The position numbers and the translations under genes were made by a program. From Armillaria gallica (lineage: Eukaryota > Basidiomycota > Agaricomycetes > Agaricales > Physalacriaceae): DNA of 64,000 nucleotides. This document shows, piece after piece, positions 12,023 through 21,812 of the stretch (position 1 is the first letter of the stretch; every line of letters begins with the position of its first letter). The notes below the pieces were generated by a model. That model made no database searches. It worked only from the letters and a program-made list of their open reading frames with translations, and was not told the origin of the DNA. The stretch is from contig JBANDB010000020.1 in assembly GCA_037576215.1 (NCBI GenBank), positions 1,116,001 to 1,180,000 of the forward strand. Reading direction: 5' to 3'.

Positions 12023-14453
12023 GCATTTGTGTTTTCATGCATGCGTTTGTCATGTCTGCATGAGCATGACATGGATGCGTTTGTTGGTCATCTTGTGCAT
12101 TTGAGCTTACAGATGCCGGTAAAATTATTTTATTAGCTACAGTGTAAGTAAGACTTACTGCCTATCAAATTTATACCCAGCACGACATCGACAGCTGCCA
12201 GACTTGACTTTTTTCATCATGGTAGAGTCTCTATACAGTTGAATTCATTAATGTAAGAGATGGAATTTTAGATGTAAGAGCGCTCAGAGGTTTCAAGAGG
12301 TGTTAGAGGCCATGAGGTATAATAACCTTCAGTACAGACTACGGTACCATGACCATTCTCTCAAGGAACAAGCTGAAGAAACTGAGCTAAATTACAGCTC
12401 CAAAACAGCAACTTGACAGCAACCTGCCTATACACAACTGGAATACATCATAACAATAAAATACTGGCCTAGAATGAGTGACTAGAGGCAAATATGGGCA
12501 GGAGAAATCAAAGTGATCATAAGTCAACTAGTTCAACTCGGTGATATGCTGTCTATGCATTTACACCTAGATTTTGCGATTTTATAATAATACTATTGCA
12601 TATCTATCTTACATTAGTGATACTTAGAGGACTATAGCTGAGGCTTCGAGCTGATAGTTAGACTAGTATGCGACTAGTAGAGCCAGGACTTAGATGTGAT
12701 ACCACTAGTGGGTTAAATCTACCAGCCAGCCATACTAGTGACTTGACTGCTAACAGGGCTAAGTGAATACGGCCACTAGTGGACAAGTAACGTGACTAGC
12801 ACACCAAACAAGAAGCAGAGGACACAAATCTCATGAAGTTCGGTCACTAGCGAGTCGATCTGGGCATAAATACCTAAGTCAGGTTAACTAGTCACACAGC
12901 AATCTCGAAACAGGACTTAGAAATGAATTAGCAACAGATTAACCTTGCGGCAGATCCAACGAGTGCGATACAGATCCATTGCGATCAGTACTAGTATAGC
13001 TGGGCTGCACCTTCGATCATGATCGACAGCTGTTACAGGCATGCTCGCCTGGCTAGTCATTTATCCTTGACACTAGTGGAGTGTCGCTGAGCCCAGGACA
13101 CAGAATACAACTGCTAGTGGAGCTCCTAGGCTCACTAGTCAGCAAGCGACCGTTTCTAGGCCGACAATTGCATGATTATTCACCACTATTCATGACTAGC
13201 CAAGAAATCCTTATCAATAATACCCCTCTAGTCAGTTATTTATATCTCGATCATACCTTGTTTGTCAGTATATAAGTAGTAGAATAGGTGCACACACGGT
13301 TCAGGCAAGCCATCCCCACATTTGTGACCTACTAGTCAGTATCTAGTGCCCCAATTAAAGGCTTTTGTGCTTAACCTCGACAAAGCGGATACTAGTCGCC
13401 AAGTTACCCATAGCATTGAGTGAATAGAAGTGTCTTAGAGCAATATTTTGTGTCCTGCAAAGGCCAAGAGTGTTTCAAAGTTAATCAAAGCAAGTTCTCG
13501 AAGTTTAAAGTATTATTCTTAGGCCAAGAGCGTCACTAGTCTGCCTAGAAAGCGACTAGTCAAGTGTTTATTCACTTGTAAGACATTACAGGGCCAAGAG
13601 AGCCACTAGTTTGAAGCAGTCCCAGTCAGAGCAAGTGCAGTAGCTCAAGTCGAGTCACTATTCATCCAATTGTGTCTTACCAACCCTGCTAGTGCGAGTA
13701 GTACGCTTGTATAGCTCACTAGTAATGAAATAAAATGTTTTTAAAACAACTTTCCTTGATTATTGAAGTCTGCAGAGTGCTTCTATCATACTCGAAATGC
13801 CTGAATTCAATACATTGGTGATAAGTGTAGAGTTAGTGATTGGTTTAGTGTTGTTGGTGTTCATTGCCAGCCTCTAGTCTGTTTGCCACTCGCCATTACC
13901 GAGCACATTATCAGACTTAAACGCATTGAATGCACCAAACACAGATTTGTCACATAACTGTCACACACTTGCGTTTAATCTCGGACACATGTGTTTTCAA
14001 AAGGAACGCATGCATGTACTTTCTTAACGCTTGCGTTCAATGTTTGGACGCATGCATGACTTATTTTTGAGATGTGTGAGTCTTTGTGTTGATTTTAGAG
14101 GTGCCTGATTTACTCAAAGTTGAGAAAAGTGAAGGAATCACAAGTAGTTTGACATAAAATGATACTCCAGTCATTGTGAGACTAGGACTGACTAACATGC
14201 ATGCATTTATAGCCTTTACAGATGAATCTGCTTCATTCTTGTGTCATAGTAAGTCATGGAGATCTTTCCAGGAAACTCAGAAAAGTAAATCAATTCTCAA
14301 CAGAAAACATAATCAACAGGTATCGTTAAAATGACACTGGCTATCAGGATACTGTGCATCTAAATGCATCGACAGGCCCACAAACATATGCAAGTTGAAC
14401 TCACGCAAACACAGACGAATGCAGTTGAACACATGCATGTAGATGTCAAATGC
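12023..14453. mobile_element. Putative 2.43-kb non-autonomous DNA element
   Basis: The block begins GCATTTG and ends CAAATGC, a 7-bp inverted repeat. It is flanked on both sides by the 8-mer AGAATTCT (12,015-12,022 and 14,454-14,461). Because AGAATTCT is palindromic, it can be read as an 8-bp target-site duplication or as part of a 15-bp inverted repeat. The parallel R1 copy at about 15,200 contains GGAATTCT at the corresponding place, which favours the duplication reading. Inside both ends, CATGCATG-type motifs recur (12,036-12,110 and 13,910-14,440). An 8-bp duplication would suit hAT- or KDZ-like elements. No transposase is present. Confidence 0.5.
12652..13788 (+). repeat. Solo-LTR-like block with 15 ACTAGT hexamers
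   Basis: ACTAGT occurs at 12,662, 12,673, 12,704, 12,734, 12,775, 12,887, 12,990, 13,072, 13,134, 13,331, 13,391, 13,535, 13,555, 13,605 and 13,718. That is 15 in 1,137 bp, where about 0.3 is expected at random. Near-variants (CTAGT, ACTAGC) are also frequent. The block can be bounded by TGATAG and CTATCA, has a TATATAAG box near 13,269 and AATAAA near 13,730, and includes a thrice-repeated GGCCAAGAG. This would fit a solo LTR. No flanking 5-bp duplication was found, so the boundaries and the LTR identity are tentative. Confidence 0.4.
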
Positions 14454-14589
14454 AGAATTCTCTTGGCCCCTCTCCCGCACCATGTCATCCCTTTACCCTT
14501 GCATTTCTGTGGCACAGTGACAAGGATATTCACTGACTGTGAGTTAGACTCAGACTTCAACTAGGCAACAAATAAGTATGTGTAAAGAA

Positions 14590-15500
14590 GAACATAGACA
14601 GCCATCTTAAGATTGGGTATACAACAATAGCCAGTATCACATGTACTTACTACTTACTTGCAAATTGGTAGGATTATAGGTGGAAAGGCTAACATTACCG
14701 GTTGTCTTCTGTATGATGACATTCAAGGGTTCGATTCCCCAATCCCTAATGAAAGTATCTACTAGGACTTATTTTGTTCAATTCGTTTGCTTGACACTGT
14801 TCATTGCTTCATGGTTCTTTCAGAATTCTGTATGATCAAGTAAGGCCAATATCCTCATCTTGTTTATTCTGCCTGAAATATACATGTGCTATTTTTATGA
14901 AGTACAAGGCCAGAGTCCTTTCTACAGTGAATTCTGTGTGCCCAGTTTATGAAGTGGGTGACATCGTCCCTCTTTCTGCAGCGTGGGGTTCTATTCCCCC
15001 TGTCTGAAAATTTGTGAGTGATGAACAACTGTTTTTCTCCACATCACACATGAACTTGATTTCTTGATAGCTGATGGCTACGTCAAGGGCTCCAACCCTA
15101 TTTCCTCCATAGGAGTGAGGATGTGTTTGGACAATGCAGTAAGGTGAGTGACAGGCATATATCTCAATGCACTGTCTAGGTGGCCATTGAGAATATGGGA
15201 ATTCTAAAGTATCAGGAAATACTCAGAGGAGCTCTATGAAAAGAGAGTACAGTGAACTGTTAAGATTGCACAATAGTGTTGGCCTATCTTGCTCCAAAAA
15301 ATCTATCGTATGTGCCAGACCCACCCACATCTTCTGTTTTGCAGGGCATTAAAAAAAGTATATGTCTATTTTTGTTACATGGGATGTGTGAGAGCAAATG
15401 AAAAATGTCAATTCCATCATAGAGTTTATTTTTAATAGGCAGAGATGGAAAAGGACAGAGCCAGATATTGCTGAAGATGCTCCGCTGAAGAGACTCTGTG
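14590..15500 (+). repeat. Longest copy of repeat family R1
   Basis: It contains, in order, ACAGCCATCTTAAGATTGG, GGCTAACATTACCGG, a B box (GGGTTCGATTCCCC at about 14,730), GTGTGCCCAGTTTATG, a second GGGGTTCTATTCCCCC block, GCTGATGGCTACGTCAAGGG, GGTGAGTGACAGGCATATAT, GGCCATTGAGAATATGG and GGAAAAGGACAGAGCC. The same order is seen at 3,631-4,150. CpG is scarce relative to that copy. No protein is evident. A tRNA-related, SINE-like or larger non-coding element would all be compatible. Confidence 0.6.
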
Positions 15501-17939
15501 TGCGCAGGCTAGAAATGCAGCACTGTTGAAGACACTGATCACACTCACACCCAACACTACACACACAAACCCTCAAGTTCTTGGGGGGATATTATGCGAT
15601 AGAAGCAGATTGAAGCGAAACAACTAAACTCTCAGAATATACAATACACACATATAGCAATAGCGCGCGTCACATATCTAGATCTCTCTAAGTCCAAAGG
15701 CTTTTATAACAAGAGGGGCGACCAATGTCGCCAGGCCTCAAGGCAAGGTGTACTACAATACACGATACGTCGCCACACACCAACAAAACCCTCAATAAGC
15801 CTCGTGCAACACACCCAGGTGACCACAAGCAACTTAAACACACCCTAAACATGACTCAAAGCTTGTGCTCTAAGCAGAAACCCTTCAAAACACGTCCACT
15901 CAAGCCACAGGATTTGAACCCACGCGCTCAAGCTTCCAAACTGATCGTAGACCCACAGGGTTTGAACCTGTGCCACCTGTAGCACCGCACATCACAAGAA
16001 ACCCTCAAAACTCAAGAGCGTGTCCGCAATGATGCAATATCTCTTATTCTCAGGGTAGAGTGCAGTCAACAAATCACTCAAACCATACACGAGTCCCTGC
16101 TAGGCAAGTCCCCCGCTAAACAAGTCCCCCGCTAAGCTTTCTATGCCTCACACGCAACTCAATTCACTCGGTATGATATCAATTCTAGGTTTATTCTCTC
16201 TCACTTTACGTTACAAACTAATCCTGCTGCTAGGGTGTCAAGCTGGAGGCTTGCACGGGACTACAACAGGGGTCCGAAGCTTGTACACTATTACTACACT
16301 ATAGTATTTATACTATGCGCTCTACATATTAATACAACCTTAAATAGTAACTCTTGACTGGTGGAACTTCCTTTCCTGAGTCCCGGGCATGTTGCCATAA
16401 TCACGCCATTGCTTGGCGCTTACTCAGAGCCCCGGCTCAGGGCCAGATCCTGGTCTCTCAGCTGCGTGACATCGGTTAACCGCGCTATCTGCGCGTACTG
16501 ACGTTGCCTAGTATTTCCTCGGAGTTGTAGCCTACCCCGCAACTCTTATTTATGGTAATAATATCTTCTAGTGATTTCCATGGTCTTCTAGGACCACCAG
16601 CATCTAGTCTAGGCCTCGCATGCATCGGCCAAAGTCAGGGACATCAGTCTTACTTCAATTCTAAACATTCTGAGGTCTAGAGCGCTAGTTCCCCACATGG
16701 CAGTGCCTCGTGCATCATAGATCAAGGTTTCACGAAGTATCAATTATCTCTTGAGCTTTACTGGTTCCATTCTTAGCATGCATCTTCTGTGCATTGTCAG
16801 TGTACTCATTGTCAAGTGCTGGGGCTTTAGACTTAGTGTGACCCTTATGGTATCACTCTGCAGTTAAGCCTTGCACTCCACCAAGCATCACTCAAGGAAC
16901 TTCATTGTCCGCACTTAGTACACTGCGCTCTAAGGTATATCTCATTGCTTTGGTATCTAGGTCTTATAGAATGTATGTATTGATACATTTTGCAAAATTA
17001 CATGTGTGAACACTTTTCAAGCGTGTCACCGCTTATGAGAGTCTTTACTGGACAAAAATCACAAATCACTGTTGATTTGTGTGATTCTGCATGACCAAGT
17101 ATGAGAAAGTGTGACAATGAGATAGTCAGTGTGAACCTGTATGATGACTGGTGATTTAGTAAGATATTCAGTTGACCTTGGATGATATGTTATAACTTTC
17201 TTGCTTTGGTGGGATGCTTTTGGGATACTCAGTAATATGAGAGTGCGCTGCATTTGTATGACCACCAAATGATGCTGGGATGTTTGCTGTGTGATCCTGT
17301 ATGATCCAAATCATTGAGACAAGCAACAAAACTGATTGCCTTTTCATGAGTTGCGGCGATTATATAACGACAGGGGGACTTGAATGTAGCAGCGGCATGC
17401 TACATGCAGAGTGCCTTAACGCTCCCAGAGTTCTCTCATCTTGTGTACTTAACTTCAAAGGAACTTAGTCCAGCACTTCTGAGTACTGTTTTTGATGGCA
17501 GCAATTCCCTTCAAATCAATCTTGTGCGAGGTCAGCCAGTGCATCTTATGAGAGAGGTTTCTCAGTCACAGATACAGTTGGCTGGACTCATGCACTTGAT
17601 CCTTACTTGTCCGATATCATGATTTGCCTTGCAAATGGGTATGTATGGCAGATCTGGTACGCTTGAAGCTGAAATTTTTGAAAAAGTAATGCAAAGGTAT
17701 ATACTAAAGGTGATACTGCCTACAAAAGCATCTTCATCCTCGCTCAGACATGCCAGCACTTCCACTTCAATGAGCAGAAGATGTTCAAGAATGTCACAGA
17801 AACTGAAGAAACAGACAGTGACACTGACCACGGTGACCAGGAGTTCCTCAGATGGGGGACGCACATAGTATGCCAGGTTACAGGCTGCAAGTTCTGACTA
17901 CCTTGAATCATGGGTCCATCTCTCCCTTCCAACGGGCAC
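15501..17939. other. Repeat-like DNA with two T-arm-like hairpins; no clear gene
   Basis: On the minus strand at about 15,955-15,980 there is a perfect hairpin CACAG, GTTCAAACC, CTGTG, with a second T-arm-like block near 15,910-15,930, but no full tRNA fold. Around 16,095-16,135 AAGTCCCCCGCTAA is repeated in tandem. ATGTTGCCATAATCAC at about 16,389 recurs at 872. A TATA-rich stretch lies near 16,300. Between 17,380 and 17,870 there are open stretches on both strands that I cannot assign. Confidence 0.35.
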
Positions 17940-19387
17940 CTCTTCTCTAGCGCATGTCTTAAGACAACGCATCTGTGGATTGCGCAAACTTCTTGATGAG
18001 CCATCGTCCTCCAATGTCTTCAGATGCTTCTGTTTTGAGGTGCAGCGACTGCCAGAACGAACACCCACAGAGTGGTATTGACATTGTGCATTCAGGCACC
18101 GCATAACATGACATCTAAAACATTCTATAACCTCCACCTGAAAGTGTTGATCAATGGCTTTTCTCAAGAGGCTACAGCCCGATGACTCACAGTGAGAATA
18201 TCACTTGCTGTGCTGTGGGCTTCTTTGCACCCCAAGGCATGGCATCATCTTAAGCCGACATTCTCACCTGTCACACCAGATCTTCCAATGTCTCTGCCTT
18301 CAGGCCAAGTGAATGTGTGAGTATGTCTTAAGACACCCGAGCAAGATGCCATTCGAGTCCGGAGACAGCGGTAGTTCAATACTTTGCAATCTCAAGATAG
18401 ATCAACCAAGTTCTACTAAAATCTGAAGATAAATTTAAAAAAGATTACGCTTCGGTATCCCGGTTTACTTACTTTTCGACGTGTGCACTTTCATTGAGGA
18501 CATCGGAGCTTCCAGCGAATGAAGACCACTGAAGACACAAATCCCTGAAAAAGAAGTGGGCATGTCTAAATGTGCACCAGTGAGATCACCAGGACGTCTT
18601 AAGACAAACCATCACCCACCTATGGCATGAAGTTTCAAGCCTGGACTTAGGTGGTCATGCCATCCTTGCCCATGGAGACCCATCAGTATACGATGTTCAT
18701 CTGAAGGCAGTGTTCGATACACTGCCTGCATATGTCGGTCACTCACCCACTCATCCTGATGAATCAATACTCAATCATCTCAAGATGAGAGTATAATCTC
18801 TGACTCGGCGAGTCTTAAGCATACGCCTCCTATCCTAAGAGTAGCCTTGAGAAAAGATACAGCCTTTAGACCAGAACAATGGGACTTACGGCCAGCTAAA
18901 CAAAGTACAACTTACCATGAATGTCTCCATCCACCAGAATGTGTAGTACATGGCTGCACAGCCATCTTCAGAGCGACCTTGCCTTGGGACATGACTTGAG
19001 GCACTCTCCTGTTGCGCGGTCTTCAGACACCATACATGGTTCCTATGGTGTTCCATGTCAGACTAGCTGTCTGTTGCCTCAACTCATCTTATGACGCTCC
19101 ATTTGAATCGCTCATGTTCCATCCCCACAGCTAGGTGCCAGATCAAGCCACCATGCTTCAAAACTGCCTGAAGGATCTCATTGGTCTCAAATAGTTGTCG
19201 TCGCCATTGAACATAGCTCTGATAATCCTCCATGTTTGGCTGAAAACCCTTGACTCGGTATCGGACGCACTCAGCAGATCTGATGAACGTGCTCTCCTCA
19301 TGTTAGCCTTGAACTCGTATGCAAGTGGACAATCTTATGCCCCAGTTACACAGGGACGTCATCATCTCATCCACTATGTGAGCAAGC

Positions 19388-20206
19388 CTATGATGCAGAC
19401 CCAACACTACTGCAGCTGCTCTTTCCAAGATCAATTCCCAATATAGCTCCTTGTTGTGAGTGATACTCTACAGACCCACATTCGGGTATCTGGCACTTTC
19501 CCCAGATAATCCACAGAGGTATACATGCCTGAATCATTGATGGAACTGCCTGACCAAACAGGCACCTATCAGCATCCACAAACAGACCCATGCATTCCAG
19601 TGGACGATTGTTCCTATTCTTAAATTGTAGGGGATCATAGCCCTCTCCATCATGAGCCATCCAACTTTCCTTCAGTAGGTCTGTCAAATGCCGACCAACG
19701 TGCTGATAGACCGCCTCCTCCCAGAAATTCGGCCAGCAGGTTGAATTGTACGCGATTTCAGCCATAACCAGGATGAACGCCGCACATGAGTTCATGATCC
19801 TCCAGCCTAGCTTGGTGTGGTTGCCATCACTGCCTGCATAACCATACCAGCGGGGCTCAGGCCAGCTGGATAGTCGAGTTCTCGGGTGGAAGTCGGTAGT
19901 GGCAAATTGTGAGAACTCCCTCAGCCATAACAGTGCCATCTTGAGGTCCCACCAATCCTTGTACATATCCTCACAAAGGTACCATTTCTGCCCCTTCAAT
20001 TCCAAAGGCATGCTCCCCTGCGTGTAGTTCAGACAGCACAAAAGCTGACATTGACAGGTGGAGTAGGTATTTACAGGAACAAACGCCTGATACAAAATGG
20101 AGTTCACCGACCAGGTACATGCCAAATAGATTTTTGGATCGTGGGGAAAGTCATCTAGTAGGTCTGTGACAGTGACCAGGATGGGTGGAAGACTCTCAGT
20201 CCCCAA
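19388..20206 (-). CDS. Unrecognised repeat-encoded protein, 272 codons (copy A)
   Basis: This is an uninterrupted minus-strand frame, the longest outside the transposons. Tryptophan and cysteine are frequent, with conserved-looking stretches such as KMALLWLREFSQF, GWRIMNSCAAFILVMAE, LTDLLKESWMAHDGEGYDP and GLFVDADRCLFGQAVP. I recognise no catalytic motif, signal peptide or DNA-binding domain. The general look recalls expanded lineage-specific hypothetical families of mushroom genomes, but that is an impression only. Copy B at 59,714-60,403 encodes nearly the same protein, frameshifted near its start. The many shared residues suggest the frame was once maintained as protein. The ATG at 20,206 is simply the first in frame; an upstream exon is possible. 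Confidence 0.5.
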   Translation of the reverse strand: MGTESLPPILVTVTDLLDDFPHDPKIYLACTWSVNSILYQAFVPVNTYSTCQCQLLCCLNYTQGSMPLELKGQKWYLCEDMYKDWWDLKMALLWLREFSQFATTDFHPRTRLSSWPEPRWYGYAGSDGNHTKLGWRIMNSCAAFILVMAEIAYNSTCWPNFWEEAVYQHVGRHLTDLLKESWMAHDGEGYDPLQFKNRNNRPLECMGLFVDADRCLFGQAVPSMIQACIPLWIIWGKCQIPECGSVEYHSQQGAILGIDLGKSSCSSVGSAS

Positions 20207-20459
20207 GAGGACGAATTGCCCACTGTCCTTGGTGCTTACAATCTTTTGAAGGGAGACACTGTTCTGATGTCAGCCCAACAAGTATAAGACCAACTAGGTG
20301 AAAAGATAAGTGGCAGCAGCACCTGTTGAAGAACTTGCGCCTGCATTGGAAAACATAGTGGCAATCTGGAGAGGTGTCAGCCTGCTTCAACATCATCCTG
20401 GTTCGTATGTGAGCGTACCGTGTATGTGACTCAGAATCTTAGCTGTGAATTTGTGATTC

Positions 20460-20600
20460 AAACTCTGCTAAAGTGGGACCTTAGCAGGAGTTTGGGTATC
20501 AGGAGATTCAAACCCTGCCAAAGTGGGACCTTGGCAAGAAGTTTGCAAGCCAAAAGACAGTGCCAAAGTGGAGCCTTGGCCTGTTCAGTTGGCAATGTCC
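20460..20600 (+). repeat. Short imperfect tandem repeats inside copy A
   Basis: A unit of the form CTGCCAAAGTGGGACCTTGG followed by CAAGAAGTTTG is repeated about three times with variation. The same array is seen in copy B at about 60,740-60,870. Confidence 0.6.
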
Positions 20601-21812
20601 CGCGCCATTGAATATAGGGCTGATCGTGAAGAGGGACTTGGTGCAGAATTTCCTCTGTGTTTGGTTGAAACTCCGGCAGCTTCAGATACAAACATGTGCA
20701 AAGACTACACTACATTGCTTCTGGCTCTAAGTAATGTCGATCTCATGCACTCCCACCCAACTGCCATCCCATGGCGGTGGTGTATTTGCTTGGATGACTG
20801 GACCTAACCTGCTCATCTCATGGCTGGAGGTCTAGCATCACATTGTGTGCTGGGATTGGGCTGTTATTCCATGACGGTGATCCTACCACGCCTAGAGCGG
20901 AGTGCTTCAAGTGGGCGCTGGGATTCTGCTGTTATTTCATGGTGGCGGTCCTACCACAGAGCCGATTACCTCTACATTTATTTGCTTATTTCAACATTAG
21001 GATGACCTGCTCTCTGAGCACCTCCTCCGGCACCAACATCGGTGATTCTCTTCCAAACCAGGTGTTCACTTGCTCTGCTGAGGATGCATTGAACCTCCGT
21101 CCTGCCTTCTCATCGCGACCAACCCTTTTCAGCTCTGGAAATCCTGAAAGAAAGGCACCATTTTCCACAAACTCATTAGTCTCTGTGTGGGATTTCACAT
21201 GCCGGGTCTCTATGACTATCCCCGTCTTGTTATAGTAAGCACCTCCCCATATCCAGGTGTGGCGAATTAGCTGACAATTGTTATCATAGAAGATGAAGCT
21301 CGGCAGGCCATTCGAGTACTTAGACGTTGCGAATGTAATCTTGAGGAAATCCTGTTAAATCCCTGAGCCACCTTTGCACAAACTTCTGGTGTGAGCCTCA
21401 TATTACATGCCGTTCAAGGATTCTGCATTATGGAGCATACAGAGAATCACGATGGTGCTACAGGGTCTGACAAAGAGCCATTTGTTATCCGATTCAACCG
21501 CCTGACTGTGGTGTTCATCACTTTCAATGCCTAAAAGAGCATGCCATACAGAACACAGACCTGTGCCATTCAAGAGGTCACTGTAGCCACTCCTGTATCT
21601 CCAGGCATAGGTGTTGTGGATTCTTCTGTTTTGACCTTTGAGTGTGGGTGCCGTAGATACTGCGCTATCAGCTCTTTCATTCCCCTTTCCGTGTGTCGAC
21701 AAAGCTCTAACTCTCGATCACGGTGGGCTGGCATCGCGCGAGCATGTGATGTGCGGCGATATTTTTTTGGACACCTTATGGGGTAGTCACCACAAGATCT
21801 GCACGCAGTACT

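Larger units (their letters stand above)
17940..21738 (+). repeat. Large direct repeat, copy A
   Basis: Copy A matches 58,620-62,020 in the same orientation, about 40.7 kb apart. Matching landmarks run from GTCTTAAGACAACGCATC through GTATCCCGGTTTACTTACTT, ACACAGGGACGTCATCATCT, the long minus-strand ORF, and CAAACCCTGCCAAAGTGGGA, to CTCTAACTCTCGAT near the right end. Copy A holds about 690 bp (roughly 18,655-19,345) that is absent from copy B. The left third carries the same GTCTTAAGAC palindromes as the 6.5-9.9 kb element. I found no terminal inverted repeats or target duplication, so the type of element is unknown. Confidence 0.8.

Noticed and set aside
12460..13790. CRISPR-like array suggested by the repeated ACTAGT
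   Set aside because: The spacing is irregular (11 to about 200 bp), there is no conserved 20-40 bp repeat unit, and the context is eukaryotic.
15880..16010. tRNA gene(s) on the minus strand
   Set aside because: There are two T-arm-like hairpins but no full cloverleaf and no matching acceptor stem.
20843..21235. A 130-codon plus-strand ORF in repeat copy A (like 61,125-61,520 in copy B)
   Set aside because: It is present in both copies, but the protein has no motif and sits beside the stronger minus-strand ORF. The conservation follows from the DNA repeat and does not by itself show coding.
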